Source: Rhizophagus irregularis | Taxonomy: Eukaryota > Glomeromycota > Glomeromycetes > Glomerales > Glomeraceae | Length of the DNA stretch: 64,000 nt | Reading direction: 5' to 3' | Assembly: GCF_026210795.1 (NCBI RefSeq) | Contig: NC_089453.1 | Span: 1,738,501-1,802,500 of the forward strand | Shown here: positions 1 through 11,849 of the stretch, in pieces | Position numbering within the stretch: the stretch's first letter is position 1 | Layout of the letters: each line of letters begins with the position of its first letter | Position numbers and translations under genes: made by a program | The notes under the pieces: model-generated | The model's database searches: none | Told to the model about the DNA's origin: nothing | The model's input: only the letters and a program-made list of their open reading frames with translations

Positions 1-466
1 TAAGCAAACGAGCATGATACTATATGGTATCATTATGTGCAAGTCGGGAAAACCTGCATTGTTACTTACAATATTTACCAATATAAAGTGCAGCTGTATA
101 AATTTTCGACTGAGGCATTGAGCTTAACGTAATCTTATTTCTGATACTGTATATATCATATAAATATACTGTAATTCTTAGAATTGACTACCACCTTTTT
201 GCCTGCTATGCGAAGGATCATAGTGAGACCCTTGGTAAAATGATGAGATCAGTAATAGGTAAAGAGTTAAGAGGTTAGAGAATGGGAGAGATGTTTAAAA
301 AAAAATAAGAAATATGATCAAGATTTTTTCACGGATAAAGCTCATGAACGTGATATATGACAACAAAATAATTGTTTATACAACATATCGTTAGATATTA
401 AAATTAGTATAAAAATTAATAGCTTGAAAGCTTGTACTGTATATTAAATGAATGTTTTTTTTTTAA

Positions 467-577
467 GACTCGATCAATTCATTCTTAATATTACGTAATT
501 TTCTTTACGCAAACTATCGAGTATGATTTTTTTTGACTCGATCAATTCATTCTTAATATTACGTAATTTTCTTTACG
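467..577. repeat. 43-bp direct repeat, two copies
   Basis: An identical 43-bp sequence starting gactcgatcaattcattc occurs at 467-509 and 535-577, a period of 68 bp. Both copies follow a T-run. It looks like a local tandem duplication; no function is visible. Confidence 0.9.
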
Positions 578-1369
578 AGCTAGAGTATAATAAGAGCGAT
601 TAAATTTTGTTTAAAGCAGGAATTTATACATATAATTTAGAGTCATAAGAAACCATATACGTTAAATGATTCGTCTAATTAGAGTAAATATGACTCGAGT
701 TCCACAAGATTAGTCGCACTGGCACGGTCGGGCAATCGTTGTGGGGCAAAGGGTATGTCGGAAAAAGGTTGTCGGGAAGTTGATCCGACATCGAATTAAT
801 TATTTACCCAAGGATCAGCAAATTTAATCCCAGTTTAATATTATTCTAAATTTGACTAATTGCAATTAGTAATATTAAACAGTTAAACATTTAATTATCT
901 ATTTTGTATTGATCCGACCCTTCCACAAGGAAATGATGTGATTTCTAGCCCTCTCCTTATTAACTGCGACTTTAGAAACTATCATATAATATACTTCCAA
1001 CAATTTTTTTTTGTACTGTATGTATTAAAATAATTCGCAATGTTATACAGTAGTTGCGTTATTAATGATTTATTTATAAAAGCATTTATATAATTTAATT
1101 TATTAGTTTACATTTGTCCATTTGTCAAACAATTGGTAATTCCAATATATATGTTATTTATTTGTTTAAAAGTTATTGAAACGCTGAACGAATTTTTAAA
1201 GTTCTTATCAATAATTTTTATATAAATCACATGTCGGTCATTTTACATTAACGTTAAATGAAGTTCGATTAAGTGACTAACACAAATATAGATGGACTGA
1301 GGGTTTTACAAATTGGTCTTTTTTTAAAAAGAAAAAAATTATTTTGTATAAATACTAAAACGTGATAGT

Positions 1370-1502
1370 TATCCGGTATCACGTGATTTTTTATAATTAA
1401 AATGGTTGTTATAAATCGTGTATCAGGCAAAAATCGAAATATTACAAATCCACGTAATACCGGATAAATCACTTATTCGGCCGAATAAGTGATTTATCCG
1501 GT
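1370..1502. repeat. Nested inverted repeats with a perfect 44-bp palindrome (MITE-like)
   Basis: Positions 1459-1502 form a perfect 44-bp palindrome centred on cggccg. A 16-bp arm at 1370-1385 (tatccggtatcacgtg) is the reverse complement, with one mismatch, of 1451-1466. The TATCCGG end therefore appears three times in alternating orientation, as expected for a small terminal-inverted-repeat element inserted in or next to another copy. No transposase is present. Confidence 0.6.
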
Positions 1503-2312
1503 GTAACCATTAACCTTTTTTTTAAATATCATCATCAATTATAACTATTAAAATATCACGAATTTTTGACCTATTCTAGAAATATTGAAATCATTGTTTA
1601 ATTATTACCTTTCAGAAAATTGTAAATGCCTTTATTGTATATAAATGTCATCCAAATTTTTGGATTTATATGTCGTGTACAAAATATTCAGCGTATGGAA
1701 GTGTTACCGCAAAAAAGATTATTTGTCCAACCTATTTTAGGAAACATCAATTCATTTCCTGTAGAAAAAGCGATAAATTCATTTGGATTTTTAGCCTCAA
1801 ACCTCATTATTCCAAAATTATTAATGTACTATCCACTTTTTCAATAGCTAAAATTATGACAAAAATATTGTCAATTTTTAACTTTAAATTAATCATTAGA
1901 TCTTATATAGATTACCATATACAGTATAAAAGCGGATCTCGTGATCTATGAACTATTTATGATTCAAAATATTGGTCTAGCAGTGGTCTAGCCATGTGAT
2001 TTGATCATCATGTTTGGCAACAAATTTATGAAAATCCGCAAATCTGTCCAATGTCATACACTGCCTATTCCGGTTTTGTAACCTGTATTCTTTTAAAGTT
2101 TTCCTGTCTTGTTGCCATTTTTTGTATTTTTGCTTTGTAAACCCCTATCCGATTATACCCATTTTTCTTTATAAATAACGAATCATTTTCTTTTTTTTGT
2201 CAAACTGTCAGTTTTTTTGAAATGCGTTAAACTCCTTCCCATTTCAATAAATTAAAAATATTTTTTTCTTCTTATTGTACTAGTAGTATCATTAGAAAAA
2301 AAAATAGACAAA

Positions 2313-5052
2313 ATGTTATCAATATACGACTTACTCGTATTCTTCTTTAGTGTGATCTTGGACCAATTTTTTAGAGAAATTAAATCACGAGGATCTCATA
2401 AAATTCCTACGGAGGGTCCTGTGATTTTTGTTGCTGCACCTCATGCGAATCAGGTAAATAATACTTTATTGCTTTATTGTTTAATTGTTAATCAATTTTT
2501 CGTATCATACTTATACCATTGTTTCTTTAATTTTAGTTTGTTGATCCACTAGTTTTGATGAGGAATGCTAATCGTAGAATTTCATTTTTAATCGCCGAGA
2601 AATCCATGAAGCGTAAATATGTAGGATCAATGGCTCGTGCGTCTAATGCGAGTAAGTTGTTAAAATCTTTGTTAATAATTAATTATTTTAATTATTTAAA
2701 CCAATTTAAATTTAATTTTTAATTTTTAAAATAATTATGTAGTTCCCGTAGCGAGACCACAAGATTTAGCTAAGCAGGGAATAGGAAAAATTTGTTTAAA
2801 TGATAGAATAAACGAACCTTTACGTATTACAGGGATCGGAACCGAATTCACAAAGCAATTAGAAGTTGGTTCTCAAATTGCACTTCCTAATGATCGTGGT
2901 TCATCTGAAGTTGTTAGTATAATTTCAGATACCGAATTAGTAATCAAAAAAGAATTTAAAGATTTGAAAGCTCTAGAAATGTTGACTAAACCTGAAGGAA
3001 CTCCATTTAAATGTTTGCCTCATGTTGATCAAAGTCAGGTTTATGATGCCGTCTTCAAGACATTAAATGCAGGAAATTGTATTGGAATATTTCCTGAAGG
3101 TGGGAGTCATGATAGAACAGAAATTTTACCATTGAAAGGTACGAGAGAATATTTTTTATCATTGTGATTTAATATTATTATTTCTTGAATATAATGTATT
3201 ATTTATTTTATATAGCTGGTGTCACAATTATGGCTCTTGGTGCAATGGCTGCAAACCCAAATTTAGATGTTAAAATAGTACCATGCGGTAAGATTAATAT
3301 TGATTTGAATATTCAATTCTGTTAAATATTTATAATAGTTAAACATTGATCCTTTTATTAATTAGGTCTAAATTATTTTCATGCTCATTCTTTCCGTTCA
3401 CGAGCTGTTGTTGAATTCGGTTCGCCTATTTCAATACCAAATGATCTTGTTGAAAAGTATCGTAAAGGTGGAACTGAAAAGAGAGAAGCATGTGGAAAAT
3501 TATTAGATTGTATTTACACGGCATTAAGATCTGTTACAGTGAATACACCAGATTACGAAACTTTGATGGTATTATATATATATATATAGCATATATTTAC
3601 GATTAAAAAACCGTACTAATATGTACTGATATCATTTTATTTAGGCTATACAAGCTGCACGACGTTTATATCGACCTGAACATCATAAGCTTGAATTATC
3701 AGATGTTATTGAATTGAATCGTCGTTTTGTTGAGGGTTATATGAAATTTAAGGATGATTCACGTGTACAAGAAATGAATAACAAAATAATGATCTATAAT
3801 CAATTATTAATATATCATGGATTAAGGGATCATCAAGTTAACAGAACGGGACTTGGAAAAGGAAGGGCTTTCGCTTTATTTGTATACAGACTTCTTCTTT
3901 TAACAGTATGGGTTGTAATTGGCTCACCTGGGTAATTATTATATTATTGTTTTTATTTGTATAAAATATGAAATTTAATTATTTATTCAACTTTCTTATA
4001 TTTAATTTACAATTTATAGCTTTATAATGAATATTCCATTAATTATGATAACTCGCGTCATATCAGCAAAGAAGCAAAAAGGTTAGATTTAAAAAAAATC
4101 ATTAATTTTTTGAATTTATTCGGTCAGAACTTTCTTAAATTTTTTAAAAAAAATTATTATTTATTACAGAGGCTTTAAAGGCATCTACTGTTAAAATAGC
4201 TGGTCGTGACGTATTAGCAACTTGGAAACTTCTTGTTGCTTTAGTTGTCACCCCTATATTATATGGGTTCTATACATTTATAACATTATGGTTAATCTAC
4301 AAATATGATTTGGAAAGATTACAATTTGGTTGGTGGACTCCTATAATTGTATACCTAATGTTCTATTTAGTTAGCAACTTTACAATGCATTTAGCTGATT
4401 CTGGATTCGATGTATACAGGTTAGCTACTTTATTCTTACATATCTATTGTACAAAAAAAAGAAGCCTTTTTAATAAAAAAATCAAATTTTTTTTAGGTCA
4501 CTTCGCCCACTTTTCTTATCACTCTTGCCATGGTCACAATCATCTATTCAAAATCTTCGTGCAGCACGTGAACAACTTTCTCATGACCTTACAAATCTTA
4601 TCAATGAACTCGGACCTAGAATGTACCCAAATTTTGGTAATTCGCGTATTGTAAAAGAATTTAGGGATCGATCACCTTCTCCATCAAGACCATCATCATC
4701 ACTACGATTATTCCCACTAAGTGATTGGCTTGATGATAAAGTTTTTGATTGGTCAAGAGCAGATGATTCTGATTATGATGATGTATTCTTTTTCCTTGAT
4801 CAACAGAATAAAAATGTAGTAGGAAAGAGCAGAGGTTCATCAGGACGTAATAGTTCTGTAACTCGTAGCAGAGCAAATTCTACTGGATCATGTGATGGGT
4901 ATAATAGTAGTAATTTAGCATTCACAGAGGTGAATAAAAGACCTGCCTCGGTATCATCAGTACCTAAAGTACCTAAAGTTCAAGTAAATGATTTTGATGA
5001 AGATCCAGGATATCATGGAGATAAAGAGATTGAATCTAAAAAAAGTGTATAA
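2313..5052 (+). CDS. Glycerol-3-phosphate acyltransferase (yeast GPT2/SCT1 type), nine exons
   Basis: Predicted ER-membrane enzyme that acylates glycerol-3-phosphate (or DHAP) to lysophosphatidic acid, the first step of glycerolipid synthesis. Exons: 2313-2453, 2537-2651, 2743-3138, 3216-3287, 3366-3568, 3645-3931, 4020-4081, 4170-4419, 4497-5052, all GT-AG with matching phases, giving about 693 aa, close to the roughly 750 aa of the yeast enzymes. The PlsC motifs are in order: APHANQFVDP (His44 and Asp50; the first intron falls inside the motif), FPEGGSHD near residue 200, and IVPCGLNYFHAHSF near 240. Three or four hydrophobic segments lie at about 385-500. The C-terminal 150 residues are Ser/Asp-rich, lack domains and are a likely phosphorylation tail. 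The start is the first ATG in frame, shortly before the domain. The family assignment is strong; substrate preference cannot be read from sequence. Confidence 0.93.
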
Positions 5053-5743
5053 AGTTAAATGAAGAAAGGGGGACGTATTAGTAGATTAGTAATAGTATTT
5101 ACACAGTCTAAAATTGAAATTAAAGTGTTTTAATCAATAATCTTAAAAATTAGGAGATGCATATTAAAGAGAAAAATAAAACTTTCGCAATTTATCTCAC
5201 AATACTTAGATATTATTATGTATTAGCGTTTTTTTCTATAGATACTTATAATTGTGCAAAGCAACGAGATTTTTAATTTGAAATATAATAAATACATTCG
5301 TTTAAAAGTAAGAAAATGCGTGTAAATTTTAGTTGAAACATTAGAGACAATGACATGCTTAAAATAACATCTTCAATAGATAGATTGATAATAGTAATTC
5401 TCGCGTAAAAATTTAAAAATTTATTATATCTGTTACGACATGATTAATATAAAAAGTGAATTTAATAATGTAATCACGAGAAAATAACTATGAATAATAA
5501 AAGGAGAATCAGTAAAAGAAAAAAAGAAAATCTTTAAATCTGCAAAAGGAATAAAGAGTTCACCCAAATATTTAAAATACAAAGTAATAAGAAAACCCCA
5601 CTAAAAAAAAATCATGATATAAAAGTAAAGAAATTTCTTTTTAATTCAAATATTCAACCTTCATAACGTTCACAAAATGATGATAATCCAAACATCGTCT
5701 CCAGTCGTTCGTTCCGTTGAGAGTATTTTGATCATAGATGATC
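5053..5743. other. Convergent intergenic spacer (3' ends of two genes)
   Basis: AT-rich non-coding sequence between the stop codons of the acyltransferase and the minus-strand HMG-box-like gene. It presumably carries both 3' UTRs. No repeat or RNA gene was recognised. Confidence 0.6.
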
Positions 5744-5935
5744 TTACTTTTTATCATCACTTTTTGGTTGATTCTTTGGGTTTTCAGGTGCATCTTTCCA
5801 ACGTTTAGCAACCATCACAAAAGCATCTTTATGAAGTATAGTTGGATGTTCTTCTTTTACTTTAACGAGTTCAGATTTCATAAATTTATTATATGGTCCC
5901 ATTTTCTTTCTGCTACTTTTTTTTACTTTAGGCAT
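5744..5935 (-). CDS. Small HMG-box-superfamily (YABBY-like) protein, 63 aa
   Basis: Single-exon gene for a basic 63-residue protein. Residues about 14-52 (PYNKFMKSELVKVKEEHP, then a KDAFVMVAKRWKDAPENPK segment) match the compact fold seen in plant YABBY domains and in short fungal HMG-box-like proteins that end in the same WKDAPENPK signature. A lysine-rich N-terminus (KKSSRKK) resembles a nuclear or DNA-binding tail, and the C-terminus is polar. The family suggests a nuclear DNA-binding or chromatin role; that is inference. The ATG is the only one in frame and follows an AT-rich leader. The whole protein is the domain, so it does not look truncated. Confidence 0.8.
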   Translation of the reverse strand: MPKVKKSSRKKMGPYNKFMKSELVKVKEEHPTILHKDAFVMVAKRWKDAPENPKNQPKSDDKK

Positions 5936-7077
5936 TTTTGTAATGATTTTTTTGTGTATAAAAGTTATGTGTAAGTTGAAACTTTTTTTTTTTTTTCTTG
6001 AATATTAAAGTCGCGTTATTAGAAGAGAGAGAGTTTTTTTGTACTGAAGTAAAAAAATTCTTTTTGGTTATTTATATATGATTGATATTAAATCATAATG
6101 ATACCGTGATACCGTGTATTTTTATATATACGCGTTCAAGAAAATTTTTTTTTTAATAGATGATAATTATGGGACAGCGGCGGAGTTATACAAAGCATAT
6201 GATTAATGACTATATGAGGTGTTTATTACCTCTATGAAAAATACTAGAAATATTTGTATTAATCAGCAAAAGTTCTTTTATAATACTATTAAGGGAGTAT
6301 ATTATTTGTAGTATATCACAAGACTTACTAATATTGCCTAATATAGTCTAAGACCATACCGGTTATTCCCACGTCCACTAAAATATTGTAATACCTAATT
6401 TTTTTTTTTTAATTAATAATGTTTAGTTCTCGATTCCTAGATATGAGAAATAAATTAATTTTTTTAACAACTTCTTTGTCGTAAAAAAAAAAAGGATAGC
6501 CAGCTTTTTTGATCATGTAAACTATTACTTATTTCCTCATTCATCGATTCACATTCTCAAGCGATTTTAAAATAACAATTTCACGTAATAATTATTTCAT
6601 CAAATAATAAAATTATTGAATTTAAATATGATCGAGAAAATATATTTATTATTTCTTATTGAATACTTGATAGTTGATTCAATTCTTAACTTCTAATTTC
6701 GTATCTTTACATAATTTATTTTATTTATTTTCTTTTTTTTTAAAAAAAATAGTAACGCGCTTTATTAATTATCTGTGATCAAAGATCATAATTAAATACA
6801 AAAGCACTTAGACTCCTAGAGTGAAGAAAGAAAATCTTTCTACCCCCTATAATTAAGTTTATTCTATCTAAATAATCAAATTTAAGATCTAACTATATTG
6901 TGTAAAATCTAAAATTATTGTTTTACTACGCTACTATTCTAGATTTTAATGTTTTTTGATTTTTAATATTTTCTATGTTTACTAATTTTAAAACTAATCT
7001 AAAAACAAAAACAAAATTGTGAAAAATAAAAATAATAAAATTTTAAAACATTAAGAAAAAATCCTAAAAACTACACT
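5936..7077. other. AT-rich intergenic region, no gene seen
   Basis: Homopolymer-rich sequence with no open frame of note. The first few hundred bases are likely promoter and 5' UTR of the minus-strand HMG-box-like gene, but no specific element stands out. Confidence 0.5.
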
Positions 7078-7425
7078 TTTGATGGAAATACCCAAAATGT
7101 CGTCCAAAAACTTCATCTTTTGTCCGGTAATCTTCGGTCAGATCCAAGTGTTGGCCCAAGAGTTTCTTCTCAAATTTGTAAAAACTTAAAGGACGAATTT
7201 GTTTATTCGCTATCGGAATCTTCCCTTCGTCCCTGCGTCTTTACATAATTTATTTGAAAATAATCCAATTTAACATTATTTATAATGGATTAGTTGAGTG
7301 TGCTTGTCAAGTTGAAGATCCCAAAATATATTTAATGAAAAAATTACGTAGTTATTTTTATCAAAATACTCATTTCCCGTTACAAAAATTAACAAGAGTG
7401 ATAAGGATGCTTAATTATTCTTAAA
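7078..7425 (+). pseudogene. Degraded coding fragment of unknown family
   Basis: Two open segments with coding-like composition lie close together: one at about 7081-7250 ending in LSESSLRPCVFT, the other at about 7284-7425 (VECACQVEDPKIYLMKKL and on). They are in different frames, separated by stops and without clear splice sites, as in a decayed gene. I do not recognise the family, and the reading could be chance. Confidence 0.3.
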
Positions 7426-7440
7426 TGTTAGCGGTACATA

Positions 7441-7617
7441 ATGCAAAATTCAAGAATCTTTGCTCTCTTCATTATATCGTATTTCAGAATTTTTATTATG
7501 GATTGCGTGGATACATCAGGTGATAATTCACATGATATTCAATTTTACACACCAACAAATCAAGTAAATTTTCTATATAATTTCTATCTTTCTAAATCCA
7601 CTAAATCCATCATTTGA
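7441..7617 (+). CDS. Possible short ORF, 58 aa, hydrophobic N-terminus
   Basis: An ATG-initiated frame starts MQNSRIFALFIISYFRIF, a hydrophobic stretch resembling a signal peptide, followed by a short polar part. A GT after codon CAA near 7563 could be a donor, so this may be a first exon. No homologue is recognised. The frame is short enough to be chance, and it follows a decayed fragment directly. Confidence 0.2.
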   Translation: MQNSRIFALFIISYFRIFIMDCVDTSGDNSHDIQFYTPTNQVNFLYNFYLSKSTKSII

Positions 7618-7753
7618 GCTTTAACCATCCAACTACTCGCGCATCAAGTTTTGGTAATCATTTCTTGAAGCACCCTCTTTATCTCTTCTTTATCTCTTAT
7701 TTTATACGCATAACCTGAAATGATCATGGCGGAATATAACTGATAAAAATGGT

Positions 7754-8691
7754 TCATAAATTAATAAATTTTTTGTTTCCCCTCTCAAACAAAATGAATA
7801 ATAATAAAATAATAGTACATACCGATAAAATGATCGAAATGAAAGCATATAAAATAATATTTTGTATGATATCAAAATATTTTTGATTACATACATAACC
7901 TAAATCTTGACATTTATCCGAGATCGTACGTGTATAATAATATTCATGATTACATAAATGATTTAAATTTTGACATTCTTCCAAGACTTTTGATCCATGA
8001 AATACAATTTCGACAATTGTTAAAATATTTGTACCTACAACATTACTTTTTGCAATAACACACGCTAATTTAGAATATAAAAATAACATCATGGATTTAT
8101 TCTATAATTTTAAGATTTAATTTTAAATATTATTAATATTATTAATATTATTATGATCATTAAAAAAAAAACAAAAATAATGCTTTTTTTATTTATTACA
8201 TTATACATTACCGCACAATTTATAATCAATAATCCAAATATTGCTCCGATTATCATTAATCCATAGATAATAAAAATTGGAATGAGATAAACATGATTTA
8301 TCGCTGATTTTTAAAATAAAACGGTTAAAAGATAATTTTATATATAGCGTATATAATATATATATATTTATACTTTTTTTTAAAAAAAAAAACTGGAGAG
8401 AGCTTACCAATTTCTATATTTGATAAATTGAGTTTTAATGAATACTCTATAGCTTTTTTGATTATGAAAATTCCTTGAACCTTTTTTTTAAATTTTTTTT
8501 TAAAGATTTTTTTTTAAAAAAAAAAAAATTTTATTAAATTTATTAAATAAAAAAAAACGCGTAAAAATTATATTAAAGATAATCGATAAAAAAAAAATTT
8601 TTTTTTTACTTACAAGCCATAATAATGTTACAATCATAACATTAGCTTTTGATGGCGTACAAAAATAACGTTTAACCATTCCTACGAACAT
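7754..8691 (-). CDS. Tetraspan membrane protein, four exons, 196 aa
   Basis: Exons on the minus strand: 8691-8614, 8480-8408, 8303-8212, 8101-7754, with GTAAG-type donors and consistent phases. The 196-residue product has four hydrophobic segments at about 16-34, 53-79, 84-114 and 154-182. Between the third and fourth lies a polar loop with four cysteines (124, 131, 145, 152) in two CX6C pairs, suited to disulfides outside the cytoplasm. The topology resembles tetraspanin- or MARVEL-like proteins, but the tetraspanin CCG signature is absent, so I leave it as a fungal tetraspan protein of unknown function. The tail FERGNKKFINL is short and basic. The low-complexity introns would hide the gene from simple ORF finding. 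Confidence 0.72.
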
Positions 8692-9039
8692 TTTATTTTC
8701 CCTTTTTATTTTTTTTGTTTCAAAGATTTCGTTTTATAATATTAAAGCTGAACGAACATTAAAAAGAAATAATTTAAATTCAACATTATATATAAAAATT
8801 CAAAAAAGGTTTTATCTATAATTGGCCATCAAACTTTTAAAACATTTCCATACAAAGGAAGTGCGCAGATGAAATCGAGTTAAATTAAGGGGTCCAATCA
8901 AAAAAATTTTTTAGTTTCACGCTGCACGTGACTACGAATTTCGACTTACTAAATTACTAACTAATAAATGAGCGGGAAACCAGATCATAGTTCACACAAA
9001 CATCTATTCAGCCAATTCTCACGCTAAAAACCCTGGCTT
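8692..9039. other. Intergenic spacer between tetraspan gene and LINE debris
   Basis: AT-rich leader region of the minus-strand tetraspan gene, grading after about 8870 into less AT-rich sequence that probably already belongs to the decayed LINE. No gene or RNA seen. Confidence 0.45.
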
Positions 9040-9964
9040 TCAATGCTTATAGATATTCGCACACCTTGCCAAACACGATATTTTACAGGATTTGGTTGGA
9101 TAGAGGTTACTAACAATCAGTCACCAATTACTACTTGCACGACTTTCACAGACATCACTTTTATCAAAGTGAAAGCACATTCCGACAACCAATTCAACGA
9201 TTTAGCAAATTCTCCCGCAAAACAAGGCGTTCACTTCCGCCCATTTACATAAACCCGAAATGCATTTCGGACGCTTTATATAACCTCTTTTTGGGACAAT
9301 ATTGGCCCTGTAGATCGTGACATTAGAAGATAGTGCAAATCGATCACTGAAGCTTATACCTTTGCTGATTTCTTAAAAACAAACTTATACAACCGTTTTT
9401 GAACAATTCAGAACCTCCGATATTAATTGGACCTTCACGGAAAAATGACTGAAATTTAATCACACGAATGATGATAATTGAAATCCTAAATCATATCTCA
9501 TCTTGTGGCGACATCCAATAAAGGCACTGGAAAAAAAAATCGAGATCCTTAGGAGCACTCGGCCTGAAAGCAAAGATAACAAAAATCGACTTTGAGGGCC
9601 GTCAGAAAAGTGCTATGATACTTCAGGCCTGACAGATGAGCTGCGCGAAATTTTTAGGAAAAGTGGGTATTCAGCCCATTAAACCTGACAACTCATTCCC
9701 TGATTTATACCCAACTGAACCAACGCTTTGTCCAGTATGTCGTTTAGACGCAGATACAAATCAATATTTGGGTTTTTGCCCAGATAAACTCCCTAAATCA
9801 ACGAGGTCATTATTAACCACAAACAAATTCTTCACGATTTAATCAACGAAAAGATCGAAAATGACACATCTTGCTATTTCCTTATAAAGGAAGAAATGGA
9901 CCGTTTAGATGTTTTTGCTCCAGTGAGGATCAATTGTAGTCTATCGGATTTTATCCATAGCTAA
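9040..9964 (+). mobile_element. Decayed 3' end of a non-LTR retrotransposon (LINE): RNase H and zinc-knuckle region
   Basis: Two open blocks match the C-terminal part of a LINE polyprotein. At 9043-9252 there is an RNase H-like segment with the signature FIKVKAHSDNQFNDLANSPAKQ. At 9636-9964 there is a terminal zinc-binding region (PTLCPVCRLDADTNQYLGFC, a CxxC-x9-C arrangement) that continues in another frame to a stop at 9964. The stretch between them holds frameshifted remains. Upstream reverse transcriptase and endonuclease are missing, so the copy is 5'-truncated and dead. LINEs with a terminal RNase H and a CCHC-like end are common in Glomeromycotina. Confidence 0.75.
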
Positions 9965-10088
9965 GAAATTTTCTTCATTAGAATTTATTATTATCTTTTT
10001 TATTTCTCTTTTGTGACTTTGATCATTCCGCTAATGCATTTGGCAACGCCACAATGAAGCCTTCAAGAATTGGGACTGCCTTTGAAGT

Positions 10089-10376
10089 TTGAACATTACA
10101 AAACGCAAGAAAAAACGTTATTATAAGCACAAACGCAAAAAAAGGACAACTAATAGACCACAAGCTGGCTCTCTTACAAGCATCACGTCAGACATACACA
10201 ATTCAATGACCACGGCGCGCACGATTTCGCACTCTTGGCTGCACATACAACCTCATTTTTGCCATTATGGATCATTTATATTGCTTCAGATTATTTACAC
10301 GCTGAAAATTTATCAGAAGTTTCAGAACCTTCGGATATTTCATGTATTAAACAAATATTAGACCAATCAAAATAAA
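10089..10376 (+). pseudogene. Coding-like debris, possibly a second retroelement fragment
   Basis: One frame gives a very basic start (NITKRKKKRYYKHKRKKR); another gives FNDHGAHDFALLAAHTTSF and then LWIIYIASDYLHAENLSEV to a stop near 10373. The FNDHGAHDFALLAA piece resembles the last RNase H helix, so this may be the remnant of another LINE. The evidence is weak. Confidence 0.3.
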
Positions 10377-10449
10377 CAAAATCCGACATCACTAGGTCAT
10401 TAATGAGAAAAAAATAATAACTTTACGCAGTAATATCGCAACTTACTAA

Positions 10450-10612
10450 TCATTGTGCGCAGAGCGTTTCTTCTGTGCAGCAGTTTTCTGGAAAGAAGCA
10501 AAGCACCTTGCGCAGCTTTGAACGTGCTTTCGATTGCAACACGAGTTTAGCGAGCGGAGAGAGCCACGAGTTAGTGGATAATAAAGTATTAAAAGTCAAT
10601 ATCGCAGGTTAA
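10450..10612. other. GC-richer island of unknown origin
   Basis: About 160 bp, including gcgcagctttgaacgtgc and a gcgagcggagagagcc stretch, is markedly richer in G+C than the DNA on both sides. One frame is open across it and ends near 10612, but I recognise no protein, tRNA or rRNA. A mobile-element piece is the simplest explanation. Confidence 0.35.
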
Positions 10613-10653
10613 GAAAAAAGTTGCGATTTATAGTAAAGTGATATTTATGGATT

Positions 10654-10751
10654 GGAATTATTGCACATGAAATTTGTACAGGTTTCCCTCCTTATTATAA
10701 TATAGCTTATGATGAATACTTAGCAATGAAAATTTGTAAGGGGTTGAGATG
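10654..10751 (+). pseudogene. Protein kinase domain fragment (subdomain IX)
   Basis: An open segment reads GIIAHEICTGFPPYYNIAYD followed by EYLAMKICKGLR. This is the conserved kinase stretch after the DxWS/G region, as found in the greatly expanded tyrosine-kinase-like family of Rhizophagus. Nothing before or after continues the domain, so it is an isolated relic of about 32 codons. Confidence 0.6.
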
Positions 10752-11849
10752 TTTCTTTAAATTTCTTGTTAACTAGTGATAAATTTTATAGAATGAATCT
10801 AAATCTATAATATATAAAAATTTGGCATGACTTTTGACTATTTTTAAAATTTACCTTGATAACCAGTATAAAGCTTAAATAATAAATTTTTGCATTTTAT
10901 ATTTATGTACATATACTATAACATATCAAAATTTTATTGAATTTGAATTACTAGTTGTTCAATATATTCCACTTGATTAATTTTTAGACTGATTAAAATT
11001 TTTCGATAATTTTTTTCAAAATTTAAAAAATATGTAATTTACAAAACTTTGATATAGCATTTAATAATATTCTTTTTTTATTTATTTAATATTATAATTG
11101 GTAAGCTTCCATATGAACTTAGTTTATTTATTTATATTACATAATGATTGAGATATTCAATTTTTTCTAACCGCAATTTTATACTGTAAAGAATGTTTAA
11201 CATTTGTATAACGATGTGTATAACGATAGTAACCGTTTAAGATCTTCTTTTAATGGCCCATCTAAATTATTTTTTAATACAAATAATTAAACGAAATTTG
11301 ATAGGTAACTATAAATTCATCAAGCTAATATATTTGATCATAGATTCAATTTATTTTCTAACCAATGAATATTTCGGAATTATATTAAATAAATTGATTG
11401 CATGATCAACTCCTTGTGTCACTGTTCCACGGGAAATCCTACCAACCCTGTGATGGTTTTGTCACATAGTCACGTGATGACCTGTTTACGTTTTTATTAT
11501 GTTTTGTCTTTTTTAATAGTCTGATCTCTATTTGTCACCGCATTATATATCAACTGTACTACCACGTTTAAAGTAATATTTATATTGTAAAACGAAAAAA
11601 AAGTTACTTTAATAGGGACTAATTAGCGTTACTAATTAAAAAAAAAAAAAAAAAAAATTTATAAATAGTTCTTTAAATCCTTTTTCTTTTTTGAAAAAAA
11701 AAAAAAATTTCATACGTTCACTTCCATTAAGGTGATCAAAAATGAAAGAAAGAGAAGACAAAGTAAAGACACATTAATTTTTCAAAAGTAGCGGTTATGT
11801 CCTTTCTAGACGAAGAAATATAAATGGATATCATAAGTAAATTCTTAAA
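10752..11849. other. AT-rich intergenic region
   Basis: No gene seen. A short stretch near 11140 (cataatgattgagatattca) recurs at about 15990 with two changes, upstream of the second exchanger copy, so part of this region belongs to the same segmental duplication. Long A and T runs occur at 11640-11710. Confidence 0.45.

Larger units (their letters stand above)
1..2312. other. AT-rich intergenic region upstream of the acyltransferase gene
   Basis: No convincing gene is visible. Short open frames near 1269-1472 (minus) and 1626-1951 (plus) are low-complexity, lack recognisable domains and do not extend through splice sites. A patch at about 690-790 is richer in G+C than its surroundings and may be an old insertion. 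The region also holds a 43-bp direct repeat and a nested inverted repeat, listed separately. Confidence 0.6.

Noticed and set aside
1626-1951. Overlapping 73- and 93-codon plus-strand frames upstream of the acyltransferase
   Set aside because: Two frames compete, neither has a domain, and no splice site links them to the downstream gene.
4661-4876. 71-codon minus-strand frame opposite the acyltransferase tail
   Set aside because: It is the antisense shadow of the Ser/Asp-rich last exon.
5738-5974. 78-codon plus-strand frame
   Set aside because: It overlaps the HMG-box-like gene on the other strand and is Phe-rich, as antisense of Lys-rich coding DNA would be.
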